From an uncultured Collinsella sp. (lineage in GTDB: Bacteria > Actinomycetota > Coriobacteriia > Coriobacteriales > Coriobacteriaceae), in contig URZI01000009.1 in the NCBI GenBank assembly GCA_900552385.1, positions 1 to 64,000 on the forward strand: DNA of 64,000 nt. The letters run 5' to 3'. Shown one piece after another: positions 53,789-62,275 of the stretch; positions within the stretch are counted from its first letter, which is position 1, and each line of letters starts with the position of its first letter. The translations under genes were made by a program, and so were the position numbers. Below the pieces are notes generated by a model. That model did not search any database. It was not told where the DNA came from and saw nothing but the letters and a program-made list of their open reading frames with translations.

Positions 53789-54466
53789 CTACCTCCCGCG
53801 AAGGGCCTTGAGCTTGGCCAGGGCATCGGGGCTCAGGCGGCTGCCCAGGGTCATCTTGATCTGCGGAGCTTCCTCTGCCTCGTGAACGTCGTTATCGATC
53901 TGCTTGATCTCGTCCACCAGCATACGGCTCGAGATGCGCGTAACACCCTTGCCCATGACGACGGCCTGGATCGTGCCGTCGCTCGACACCACGGAGCACG
54001 CGCGGCCTTCCTCGCGTGCCTCGATGCAGAGCTTCTGCACCACGGTATCGGCCGAGACGCCCGTCGGCGAAAACTCGATGCGCACGCCACGGGCCGGCAG
54101 GTTGGGGCGCTCGCTGGAGATATTGCCCGCACCGTCAAACACGATTACGGCCTCGTAGCGGCCCTGGGCAAACGCGGCAACGTCGTTGATGAGGGCGGTG
54201 CGCGCCATATCGTGAACGTCGCTGGAGTATGGATCGTCGGAATGGTCGTAGACGAGCTTTTCGTAGCGCGGCGTGCAGTGGATCACGTTGTAGCCGTCGA
54301 CCACCAGCAGCTCGGGCTTATTGGAGTGCACCGTCGAGACCGGATCGGCGATGGCCTGCGCAAACGCATTGCCGCCCACGCCATAGGTCGCGGCCGAAAC
54401 AATCGGCTTGGCCGAGCCCTCGCCAAAGCGCTTGGCCTTGGACTTAGCGCGGTTCTTCTTGGACAT
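53789..54466 (-). CDS. NYN domain (YacP-like) nuclease
   Basis: The 225-residue protein has a PIN-like NYN domain: LLVVDGYNVIH at about residues 53-63, VIVFDGAGN at about 108-116 and VVSSDGTIQ near 168, the acidic positions expected of an RNA nuclease. The N-terminus is basic. It follows the rRNA methyltransferase gene by 3 bases, the same neighbourhood as yacP with rlmB in Firmicutes. RNA processing is a reasonable inference. Confidence 0.88.
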   Translation of the reverse strand: MSKKNRAKSKAKRFGEGSAKPIVSAATYGVGGNAFAQAIADPVSTVHSNKPELLVVDGYNVIHCTPRYEKLVYDHSDDPYSSDVHDMARTALINDVAAFAQGRYEAVIVFDGAGNISSERPNLPARGVRIEFSPTGVSADTVVQKLCIEAREEGRACSVVSSDGTIQAVVMGKGVTRISSRMLVDEIKQIDNDVHEAEEAPQIKMTLGSRLSPDALAKLKALRGR

Positions 54467-54469
54467 GCG

Positions 54470-55384
54470 CTACTCCTCCCCCATGAGCTCGCCGGCATTG
54501 CGGCGCAGCCACTCAAAGCACAGCGCGGTGGTCGCCTGGGCAACGTTGAGGCTCTCGGTCATGCCACGCTGGGGAAGCTTGGTCAAAAAGTCGCAATTCT
54601 CGAGCACCAGTCGCGAGATGCCGTCGCCCTCGGAGCCCATGACGAGTGCCACGCGGCCCTCGAAGGGAGCATCCCAACAGCTGCCCTCGGCGTGCTCGGA
54701 AGCACCGCCCACCCAAAAGCCGGCAGCCTTGAGGTCATCGAGCGCACGGGCGATATTGGGCACCTGCGCGATGGGCAGGTGCATGACGGCGCCGGCAGAA
54801 GTCTTGTAGCTGCCGACGGTCACACCGGCGGCGCGCTTGTTGGCAATGATGACGCCCGCCGCGCCCACAACCTCGGCAGAGCGCACGATTGCACCAAAGT
54901 TGCCATCGTCGGTCACATGGTCGAGCACGATGACGAGCGCCGGACCGTCGCCTGCGCGGTCGAGAATATCGGCGATATCAGCATAGGGGAAGTTGCCAAC
55001 CTCGAGTGCGATGCCCTGATGAGCGCCATGGCTCGACAGTGCGTCGAGCTGCGCACGCGACACATACTTAATGCGGACGCCCGCGGCGTTGAGGTCGTCG
55101 ACCAGGCGCGACAAGGCGGCATCGCGCTCTCCACCCTCGACAATGAGCGCGCACTTGATGGGAAAACCAGTGCGTAGCGCCTCGGCGGCAGCACGACGAC
55201 CTTCGATAAACTCGCCCTTGGGAGCCTGGACAGCGTCGCGGTTGCGATCGCGCTGCGGACGTGCGGCCTGGGCGCGATCGCGCTGGCCCTTGGGAGCGGC
55301 AGCGCGGTCATTGCGGCGAATCGGACGCGAGCCAGAAGCAGCCTGCTTGCCGCCACGAGGCGCACGCTTGCGATTGTCGGCCAT
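54470..55384 (-). CDS. rlmB: 23S rRNA 2'-O-methyltransferase, TrmH family
   Basis: The 304-residue protein has a basic N-terminal extension (residues 1-65, Arg/Lys/Ala-rich), a substrate-binding domain (EGRRAAAEALR and onward), and a SPOUT methyltransferase domain with ILDRAGDGPALVIVLDHVTD, NFGAIVRSAEVVGAAGVI and LVMGSEGDGISRL. AGGAGG precedes the ATG at 55384. It methylates ribose of 23S rRNA if it follows the RlmB family. Confidence 0.9.
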   Translation of the reverse strand: MADNRKRAPRGGKQAASGSRPIRRNDRAAAPKGQRDRAQAARPQRDRNRDAVQAPKGEFIEGRRAAAEALRTGFPIKCALIVEGGERDAALSRLVDDLNAAGVRIKYVSRAQLDALSSHGAHQGIALEVGNFPYADIADILDRAGDGPALVIVLDHVTDDGNFGAIVRSAEVVGAAGVIIANKRAAGVTVGSYKTSAGAVMHLPIAQVPNIARALDDLKAAGFWVGGASEHAEGSCWDAPFEGRVALVMGSEGDGISRLVLENCDFLTKLPQRGMTESLNVAQATTALCFEWLRRNAGELMGEE

Positions 55385-55570
55385 AAAGCGACCTCCTAAA
55401 TACAACTATCAAACGAAACAAAATAAACGACCGCCCATGAATATTAATTCGGGCGGTCGGTACGGGTTTTCCAGGTGCCCGAGATTGCCCCGAAAGAGGA
55501 GCGACGCGTACTTGAGTACGCGAGCGACGGTTTGAACGGCAAGGTCGGGTGCTTGGGAAACCCGCGAGGA

Positions 55571-57037
55571 TTAGAGAGATTTGATACGAGTGCCGGCGGC
55601 GGTATCTTCAATCGTCAGGCCCAGGTCCTTGAGCTGGTCGCGGATGGCGTCGGCCAGATCCCAGTTCTTGGCGGCACGGGCCTCGGCGCGGGCCTCGAGA
55701 ATCTTGGCAGCAGCCTCGTCCACGTCGTCGCCCGTGTAGGCGACCAGGCCGGCGGCAACGCCCAGCAGGCCCAGCGGCAGCTCGACCTTGGGCTCGGGAA
55801 GCTCGACGCCAAACGTATCGAGCAGCTCGACCAGCGTATCGGCGGCGGCCAGGGCAGCGGCCTTGTCGGCAGCATCGCCCGCCTGCTCCAGGTACTGGTT
55901 GCACTCGGTCACAAAGCCAAAGACAGCACCCATGGCACCGGCGGTGTTAAAGTCGTCATCCATGCACTCCTTAAAGGTGGTGCGGGTCTCGGCGGCCTTG
56001 GCGGCAAACGCCTCGGCAGCCGCTTCGTCGGCATCGGCCGTCGCGTGGTTCGCGGCCCAACGCAGGTTCTCGACCGTACCGGCGATACGCGTGAGCGAGT
56101 TCTCGGCACCCTCCAGGCGCTCCCAAGAAAAGTCGAGCGGCGAGCGATAGCTCGTCTGCAGCATCAGCAGGCGCAGGGCGGCAGCGGAGTGCTGCTCGAG
56201 GACCTCGGCCAGCGTAAAGAAGTTGCCGAGCGACTTGGACATCTTCTCGCCGTCTACCAGCAGCATGCCCGTGTGCATCCAGGTGTTGGAGAAGCCCTGG
56301 TGCCAGGCGCAGGTGGCCTGGGCGCACTCGTTCTCGTGATGCGGGAAGGCAAGGTCGGAGCCGCCGCCGTGGATGTCGATCGGAGTGCCCAGGTAGCGAT
56401 GCACCATGGCGGCGCACTCGGTGTGCCAACCGGGACGGCCCTCGCCCCAGGGGCTCGGCCAGCTGGGCTCGCCGGGCTTGGCGGCCTTCCACAGGGCAAA
56501 GTCGAGCGGGTCGTTCTTGTCCTCGTTCTCCTCGATGCGCGCGCCAACCATAAGGTCGTCGATGTTGCGGCCCGAGACCTGACCATAGTTGGGATCGCTG
56601 CGCACGGCAAAGTACACGTCGCCGTTATCGGCTGCGTAAGCGTGGCCCTGCTCGATAAGCGTCTTGATCATGGCGATCATGGGGCCGATCTCCTTGGTGG
56701 CGCGGGGGCGCACATCGGGATCGAGCACGTTGGCGGCGCGCATGACGCCGATGAACTTGTCGGAGAACTCCGTCGCGACCTCGGCGGCCGTACGGCCCTG
56801 CTCGTTGGCGCGCTTGATGATCTTGTCGTCGACATCGGTGAGGTTCTGGGCGAACGTGACCTCGTAACCGCTCGCGATGAGCCAGCGGCGAATCACGTCA
56901 AAGCTGATGAACGTACGGGCGTTGCCGATGTGGATGTTGTCGTAGACCGTGGGGCCGCACACGTACATGCGGACCTTGCCGGACTCGATGGGCTGGAACT
57001 CTTCCTTTTTATGGGTAGCGCTGTTGTAGATACGCAT
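55571..57037 (-). CDS. cysS: cysteinyl-tRNA synthetase
   Basis: The 488-residue class I synthetase has Cys27 and HIGN (36-39) at the active site, the WHTECAAM zinc-ligand segment, GGGSDLAFPHHENE and a KMSKS loop near residue 265. Length is typical. It follows ispF by 3 bases and is likely in one operon with disA, ispD and ispF, a grouping also seen in Firmicutes. Confidence 0.96.
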   Translation of the reverse strand: MRIYNSATHKKEEFQPIESGKVRMYVCGPTVYDNIHIGNARTFISFDVIRRWLIASGYEVTFAQNLTDVDDKIIKRANEQGRTAAEVATEFSDKFIGVMRAANVLDPDVRPRATKEIGPMIAMIKTLIEQGHAYAADNGDVYFAVRSDPNYGQVSGRNIDDLMVGARIEENEDKNDPLDFALWKAAKPGEPSWPSPWGEGRPGWHTECAAMVHRYLGTPIDIHGGGSDLAFPHHENECAQATCAWHQGFSNTWMHTGMLLVDGEKMSKSLGNFFTLAEVLEQHSAAALRLLMLQTSYRSPLDFSWERLEGAENSLTRIAGTVENLRWAANHATADADEAAAEAFAAKAAETRTTFKECMDDDFNTAGAMGAVFGFVTECNQYLEQAGDAADKAAALAAADTLVELLDTFGVELPEPKVELPLGLLGVAAGLVAYTGDDVDEAAAKILEARAEARAAKNWDLADAIRDQLKDLGLTIEDTAAGTRIKSL

Positions 57038-57040
57038 TCG

Positions 57041-57535
57041 TTACTCCTTAACGGTTTTCTGTAGCAGGCAGACGGCCCAGGCGCCGATTCCCTCGCCCTG
57101 GCCTTCCCAACCGAGCTTTTCGGTCGTAGTGGCGGCGACGCCCACGTTTTCGACGTCAACGCCCAGGGCATGGGCAAGGTTGGCGCGCATGGCATCGCGA
57201 TGCGGGGTGATCTTAGGCTGCTGGCAGGCAATGGTGCAATCGGCATCGACAAACTCAAAGCCCAGCTCACGCGCATAGTCCATCACGCGGGCAAGCAGCA
57301 CCATCGAATCGGCACCCTCGTAGGCGGGATCGGTGTCGGGGAATAGCTTGCCGATGTCTCCCCCACGGCAGGCGCCCAGAATGGCGTCGGCCAAGGCGTG
57401 CGCGAGCACATCGGCATCCGAGTGGCCCAGCAGGCCGCGCTCGTAGGGAATGTCGACACCGCCGATGATACATCGACGCCCCTCCACCAGACGGTGGACG
57501 TCGTAGCCATGGCCAATGCGCAGGTTACTGAACAT
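57041..57535 (-). CDS. ispF: 2-C-methyl-D-erythritol 2,4-cyclodiphosphate synthase
   Basis: The 164-residue enzyme of the MEP isoprenoid pathway has RIGHGYDVHRL at the N-terminus with the zinc-binding Asp and His, LLGHSDADVLAHAL, and the C-terminal ATTTEKLGWEGQGEGI. The ATG at 57535 gives the standard start. It overlaps ispD by 11 bases, so the two consecutive pathway steps are translationally coupled. Confidence 0.95.
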   Translation of the reverse strand: MFSNLRIGHGYDVHRLVEGRRCIIGGVDIPYERGLLGHSDADVLAHALADAILGACRGGDIGKLFPDTDPAYEGADSMVLLARVMDYARELGFEFVDADCTIACQQPKITPHRDAMRANLAHALGVDVENVGVAATTTEKLGWEGQGEGIGAWAVCLLQKTVKE

Positions 57536-58253
57536 GGGGAAGGTCCTCTCCCTCGGCCATGCGGCCAAGCAGAATCGCGGTTACGGGACGCAGGTCCTCG
57601 GGCACCGTCACCTTAAGGTTGTCGCGCGGGCTCTGGACGCAGCGGACGCGTCCGCCCATGCGCTCGACCAACGACGAATCATCGGTACCGATAAAGCCCT
57701 CGGCAATCGCCGCGGCATGGGCGCGCTTCATGGCGTCGACACTAAAGATCTGCGGCGTCTGCGCGGCCCAGTACAGCTCGCGCGGCGGCGTCTCGACGAT
57801 ATTATCGCCGTCGACGATCTTGAGCGTGTCGATCGCGGGCTGTCCACACACGACACCGTCAAGAGCACGGTCGCTCACGAGCACGTCGATAGCGTGGTCG
57901 ATGGCCTCGGTCGTGATGAGCGGACGAGCGCCATCGTGAATGGCGACGTATTCAAAGCCCGCCGGCACCGCGTGCACGCCGGCACGGGTGGAGTCCTGGC
58001 GGGTATCGCCGGCATCGGCAAAACTGATGGGCGTGTCATAGTCAAACGGGTCGATGGCCAGGCGGCGCATCTCGGCACGACGCTCGGCAGGGCAAACCAC
58101 GACGATGTGGCCGACCTTATCGCTACGGTCAAACGCGCGGATGGACCAGCTCATAAGCGGACGGCCCGCTACATTGACGAGCTGCTTGCCACCGGGGTTA
58201 CCAAAGCGCTGGCCGCTGCCGCCGGCAACGACCACGGCGCATACGGGCGCCAT
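57525..58253 (-). CDS. ispD: 2-C-methyl-D-erythritol 4-phosphate cytidylyltransferase
   Basis: The 242-residue enzyme has the nucleotide-binding GGSGQRFG (residues 11-18) and K23, the VAIHDGARPL segment and AAQTPQIF. It overlaps the end of disA by one base (TAATG) and ispF by 11 bases. All three are likely made from one mRNA. Confidence 0.95.
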   Translation of the reverse strand: MAPVCAVVVAGGSGQRFGNPGGKQLVNVAGRPLMSWSIRAFDRSDKVGHIVVVCPAERRAEMRRLAIDPFDYDTPISFADAGDTRQDSTRAGVHAVPAGFEYVAIHDGARPLITTEAIDHAIDVLVSDRALDGVVCGQPAIDTLKIVDGDNIVETPPRELYWAAQTPQIFSVDAMKRAHAAAIAEGFIGTDDSSLVERMGGRVRCVQSPRDNLKVTVPEDLRPVTAILLGRMAEGEDLPHVQ

Positions 58254-59320
58254 TATGCGTTCCCCTGTTTGGTGCCCTTCATGCGGTACAGCGAGTCCGC
58301 AAGAATGGCAGGGTTGTTGACGCCAAAGTCGCCCAAGCGCTCCGGATCCTCGCTGATGTCGTCCATGAGTTCCTGCAGCGAGCCGTACTCGTCGACGATC
58401 TTCTCGGCCACGCCGTCGCGCACGACGGACACGCGCGAAAGCGTGCGCAGGCCCAGCGGCGTCATGACGGAGTCCTCGTCCAGGTCGTCGTAACCCAGAA
58501 CCGCCGCCACATGCTGTGGGTCGGACAAGTCCTTAGGCGTCATGCGGCTAAGCTCGGCGCGAATCTTCTCGGCGTTTGCCTCGGAGGAATCGCTCGCATA
58601 GTCGCGAATCATCAGGTCGTATTCGGTATCCATGCTGGAGCCAGCGAGCTGCTCGAGCTGCATCTGCACGAGCTTGCCCTGGTTGCCCAGCTTGACGATA
58701 CAATCCTTAAGCTCGGTCTTTGCCTGCTGCATGATCTCGAAGCTCGAGAAAATACCGGTAATGTCGGCGAGCGTGACGTAGTCGTCGAGCTCGAGGGCCG
58801 TCAGGCGCAGCAGGGAGCGATCGAGCGACTGACGGGTAGTCTGGAGCGTGGCGACGAGCTGGTTGACCGAGCTCATGATGGTGGTGACGGGCTGGATCTC
58901 GTAGCTCTTGCCGTGGACGTACACGTTGACGACGGCACGACGAGCCGAAACCGAGATCACGATGGCGTCGGTGAGCACCGACATGCGAGCGGCAGTACGG
59001 TGACGCATGCCTGTCTCACTCGTGGCGAGCGAGGGATCGGGATTGAGGTGGAAGTTGGCGCGCAGGATCTGGGTGAGGTCGCCATCGATAACGATGGCGC
59101 CGTCCATCTTGGAAAGCTCGAACAGGCGGTTCGAGGTAAACGAAATGTTGAGCGGGAAGCCGTCGTTACCGGCAGCGAGCACGTTTTCGGTGTCGCCGAC
59201 GCAGATAAGGGCACCCAGGTGACCGGCAATGATCATGTCGAGGGCGGTGCGGATCGGCTGACCGGGGGCAGTCAGGCGGATGGCCTGTTCCATACGCTTT
59301 TGCAGCTCGTTCTTATCCAA
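58253..59320 (-). CDS. disA: diadenylate cyclase DisA
   Basis: The 355-residue protein makes c-di-AMP and scans DNA. It has the DAC domain with DGA (73-75) and RHR (106-108) catalytic motifs, a helical spine, and a C-terminal HhH DNA-binding region (TPLGLRTLSRVSVVRDGVAEKI). It is the first gene of the disA-ispD-ispF-cysS group here. Confidence 0.95.
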   Translation of the reverse strand: MDKNELQKRMEQAIRLTAPGQPIRTALDMIIAGHLGALICVGDTENVLAAGNDGFPLNISFTSNRLFELSKMDGAIVIDGDLTQILRANFHLNPDPSLATSETGMRHRTAARMSVLTDAIVISVSARRAVVNVYVHGKSYEIQPVTTIMSSVNQLVATLQTTRQSLDRSLLRLTALELDDYVTLADITGIFSSFEIMQQAKTELKDCIVKLGNQGKLVQMQLEQLAGSSMDTEYDLMIRDYASDSSEANAEKIRAELSRMTPKDLSDPQHVAAVLGYDDLDEDSVMTPLGLRTLSRVSVVRDGVAEKIVDEYGSLQELMDDISEDPERLGDFGVNNPAILADSLYRMKGTKQGNA

Positions 59321-59480
59321 GGCATCGCTCCCATCGTATACGCTCCATAAACGTCAATAAGTTTCTCACGGTTTGCCCCTGTGACGCCCGCAAAATCCGA
59401 TGCTTACAGAATGAGCGAACACAGCTGAGAGCCCCAATCCAAATGAGCTGCTTATGTGGTAGCATCGGGATTCGCATAAA

Positions 59481-59615
59481 TGAGGGAGTAGTCGCGTGAT
59501 CGGGTTCGCCTCCGGTGGCGCGGCAAGTCAACACACTGGCCGAAACGGTCTGGCTTGCCTTAATGAACGAGACTCGTGGCTGTGCGCGCAACGCGTACGC
59601 CACGGGTCTTTTTTG
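59481..59615 (+). ncRNA. yybP-ykoY manganese riboswitch with terminator
   Basis: The leader has GGGAGTAG near 59485, a Gly-rich paired region, GGCAAGTCAAC near 59522 and the closing AATGAACGAGAC near 59562, in the order of the yybP-ykoY aptamer. A terminator follows: GACTCGTGGC (59571-59580) pairs with GCCACGGGTC (59599-59608) and is followed by six T. The terminator overlaps the aptamer's last strand, so metal binding should allow read-through into mntP. Confidence 0.85.
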
Positions 59616-59667
59616 TTACTCCCCCAAGAGGTACACGCGGGCTCGCCCGCAGAGAGGGAGCCAGACT

Positions 59668-60246
59668 ATGGGATTCGCAGAGCTCGTGTTGCTCGCCGTT
59701 GGCCTTTCGATGGACGCCTTTGCCGTTTCCATCTGCAAGGGTCTCGGCATGAAGAAGATCAACCTTAAGGTCGCCGTGGTGCTCGGCCTGTTCTTTGGCG
59801 GCTTTCAGGCCGGCATGCCCGTAATCGGATGGGCGCTTGGCAGCCAGTTCATGGGCATCATCGGACCCATCGACCATTGGATCGCCTTCATCCTTTTGGC
59901 CTTCATCGGCGGCAAGATGCTGTGGGAAGCCTTTACCGAAGACGAGGATGAAGGCGACGGCAAGGATGCCGAGAAGATTGACCTGGGCGAGTACCTGATC
60001 CTCGCCATCGCCACCTCAATCGACGCCCTGGCCGTGGGCATCTCGTTCGCCGCGCTTTCGGTCGACATCGTCCCCGCCGTGTCGCTCATTGGCATCACGA
60101 CCTTTGTCTTCTCCGTTGCCGGCGTGGCGATCGGCCACACCTTTGGCGCGCGCTACGAAAAGCCCGCCACCATCGTGGGCGGCGTCGTGCTCGTCCTCAT
60201 CGGGCTTAAGATCTTGCTTGAGCATCTGGGGATCCTCGCGATATAA
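59668..60246 (+). CDS. mntP: manganese efflux pump MntP
   Basis: The 192-residue membrane protein has six hydrophobic segments and the paired acidic motifs GLSMDAFAVS (near residue 13) and ATSIDALAVG (near 115) of the MntP/YebN family. GGGAG precedes the ATG at 59668. Control by the manganese riboswitch immediately upstream agrees with manganese export. Confidence 0.95.
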   Translation: MGFAELVLLAVGLSMDAFAVSICKGLGMKKINLKVAVVLGLFFGGFQAGMPVIGWALGSQFMGIIGPIDHWIAFILLAFIGGKMLWEAFTEDEDEGDGKDAEKIDLGEYLILAIATSIDALAVGISFAALSVDIVPAVSLIGITTFVFSVAGVAIGHTFGARYEKPATIVGGVVLVLIGLKILLEHLGILAI

Positions 60247-60312
60247 AAAACGCCTCTCATAAGCCAACGTCAATGTAGGAGTCTCATGCAGAGTTTTGCA
60301 TAATGCCTATTC

Positions 60313-60355
60313 GTGCGGACTTTTGCATGTCATACTGATATGCAAAAGTCTGCAC
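60313..60355. promoter_or_regulatory. hipBA operator
   Basis: GTGCGGACTTTTGCAT (60313-60328) and ATGCAAAAGTCTGCAC (60340-60355) form an inverted repeat with one mismatch and an 11-base spacer. A further half-site-like GAGTTTTGCAT lies at 60291-60301. Confidence 0.75.
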
Positions 60356-60369
60356 GTTAGGAGATAGCC

Positions 60370-60840
60370 GTGGATACCCTTCCCATCACCACACCGCGCC
60401 AAGCTGGCATCTACGTGCGCCAGGCACGCGAGACTCAGGGTCTCACCCGTGCCGCCCTCGCCAAAAAGGCCGGTGTTTCGGAGCGCCTGCTCGCATCGCT
60501 CGAGCTAGGAGACGCCACCGGCATTCGACTCGACAAGTTGCTGGCGATTTTCGACGCTCTTGGACTGGCACTCGCAGCACAAGGGGATATCGGCGAAGCG
60601 AAAAACGAGCGACCAGTCGACGCCCCGCATGCCAATCCGCTGCCTCGCAGCATCCCCAGGCGCCATCACACTCAACGTCCTCATCATCGCAACCGTCGTA
60701 GTACCGCCATTCCGGCTCTTCCAGATGTCCCCTTTACATCCGCACTCTACGACGAGGTCTTCGCCGATTTCGCCATGTCCAATCTCGGAGTCTCGATTGC
60801 CGCAAACGCATCTAGCAAAACCAAGCCCGAAGGGAAATAG
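60370..60840 (+). CDS. HipB-like antitoxin, XRE family
   Basis: The 156-residue protein has an HTH_3 domain (residues 14-75, YVRQARETQGLTRAALAKKA and VSERLLASLELG). A basic, Pro/His-rich linker and a 40-residue tail follow. It starts with GTG, supported by TAGGAG 8 bases upstream. It should bind the inverted repeat upstream and neutralise the toxin. It is longer than E. coli HipB (88 residues) because of the C-terminal extension. Confidence 0.85.
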   Translation: MDTLPITTPRQAGIYVRQARETQGLTRAALAKKAGVSERLLASLELGDATGIRLDKLLAIFDALGLALAAQGDIGEAKNERPVDAPHANPLPRSIPRRHHTQRPHHRNRRSTAIPALPDVPFTSALYDEVFADFAMSNLGVSIAANASSKTKPEGK

Positions 60841-60843
60841 CCA

Positions 60844-62148
60844 ATGGCCAGAACATCACTTCGGACCATTATTTGCGGCGTGCCTGCTGGAACGCTCACG
60901 CAAGATGAGAACGGTCTTATCAGCTTTACCTACGATCATGACTATGACGGGCCAGCCCTATCGACCAACATACCCGTATCGAATCGCGCATACGGACAAC
61001 AGGTCATGAATCCGTACCTGTTTGGCCTTCTACCCGACAGCGAGGACCAACGAAAAGCGATTGCCGCGGAATTCAACGTTAGGCCCAACAATCCCATCGC
61101 ACTACTCAGCCGTATCGGACTCGACTGTCCGGGCGGCGTGCAATTTTGTGCCGAAGAAGATATCGACGCCGTCCTGCATCGCTCCGGCGAATACCGCCCC
61201 ATAGACGACCACGAAATTGCTCTCCGCCTCAAGTCGATCAGAGATGACCGCAATGCATCGTGGATGGGCCTAGATGAAAGTTGGTCACTTGGAGGCAATC
61301 AGGGCAAGTTCGCTCTCGCACTCATGGACGGTCGCTGGTGCGAATGCATGGGGTCCTCGCCCACGACGCATATTTTCAAAAATGGCGTTATCGGTTTTAA
61401 ACTCGAGGCTCTCAATGAGTTTGTCTGCATGAAAAGCGCCCAGCGCGCCGGCATCGCAACGGCAAACGTCGAATATCGTATGTTTGAGGACGAACCCGCC
61501 CTCATTGTTGAGCGCTATGACCGCGTGAAAGTCAAAGACGGAACGATCAGGCGCCTACATCAAGAAGACCTCTGTCAGGCACTTGGGGTGATGCCCGCCC
61601 AAAAGTACACGGCAGACGGCGGCCCGACCACACGCGACATTCAAGAGCTCCTCGTAAATACGAGCCACCATCAACTTAACCTGTATCTGTTTACGCAGAT
61701 ACTGTTCTTCAACGCCATTATCGGCGCACCGGATGCGCACGCGAAAAACTATTCCCTGCTCCTTGGAAACGACGGCGCAGCCATGATGGCTCGAATGTAC
61801 GATGTCGCATCGGGTTTGGCGTATGAGCGCATGCGCCGCCGGGCGCGCCTTGCCATGAGCGTTGGCGGCGAAAATCGTGTGGGGCGCATCGGTCCAGGCG
61901 CTATCCGCCGATACCACGGTATGGGAGACCCCGCGCTAGAGGCGACGCTCACCGATGCCGGGCTATCCGAGAAGTTTTGCTTTGCAACCATGATGGACCT
62001 CGCCTACGAGGTGCCCGTTTGCATGGAAGAGGTCATGGACGAATACGCCGACCTGCCCGGCATGGCTGACCTGCGCGAGCATATGCTCGGCCCCGTCCGC
62101 GAAAACTGCCAGCGCATCCTCGACCTCATCAGGGCAGAAATGGACTAG
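60844..62148 (+). CDS. hipA: HipA toxin kinase
   Basis: The 434-residue protein is a HipA-type kinase. In E. coli this family phosphorylates glutamyl-tRNA synthetase and induces dormancy. The N-terminal subdomain (residues 1-110), the regulatory Ser loop (SWSLGGNQGKFAL, S148), the catalytic D297 and N302 in GAPDAHAKN and a metal-binding D near 318 in MYDVAS are all present, which suggests an active kinase. It starts 3 bases after the hipB stop. Confidence 0.92.
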   Translation: MARTSLRTIICGVPAGTLTQDENGLISFTYDHDYDGPALSTNIPVSNRAYGQQVMNPYLFGLLPDSEDQRKAIAAEFNVRPNNPIALLSRIGLDCPGGVQFCAEEDIDAVLHRSGEYRPIDDHEIALRLKSIRDDRNASWMGLDESWSLGGNQGKFALALMDGRWCECMGSSPTTHIFKNGVIGFKLEALNEFVCMKSAQRAGIATANVEYRMFEDEPALIVERYDRVKVKDGTIRRLHQEDLCQALGVMPAQKYTADGGPTTRDIQELLVNTSHHQLNLYLFTQILFFNAIIGAPDAHAKNYSLLLGNDGAAMMARMYDVASGLAYERMRRRARLAMSVGGENRVGRIGPGAIRRYHGMGDPALEATLTDAGLSEKFCFATMMDLAYEVPVCMEEVMDEYADLPGMADLREHMLGPVRENCQRILDLIRAEMD

Positions 62149-62182
62149 GTGGCCGTAATTTCGCAATTATCAAACAAAAGAG

Positions 62183-62220
62183 ATGGGGCACCCGTCGCAA
62201 AAGCTCAGATGCCCCCTCTC
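62183..62220 (-). terminator. possible pepD terminator
   Basis: AGAGGGGGCATC and GGGTGCCCCATCTCT pair imperfectly and are followed by TTTTG on the minus strand. Confidence 0.5.
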
Positions 62221-62275
62221 GTAATGTCATTTGCAATCCGCTAGCACGTGGCTCGAACTGCTGCTAGCGCGACCT

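Noticed and set aside
53882..57064. Two long plus-strand frames (431 and 529 codons) opposite rlmB, the NYN gene and cysS
   Set aside because: They are shadows of clearly identified minus-strand genes.
57038..57100. T-box leader for cysS or asnS
   Set aside because: cysS directly follows ispF with no leader, and the short region before asnS lacks the T-box sequence and specifier-loop pattern.
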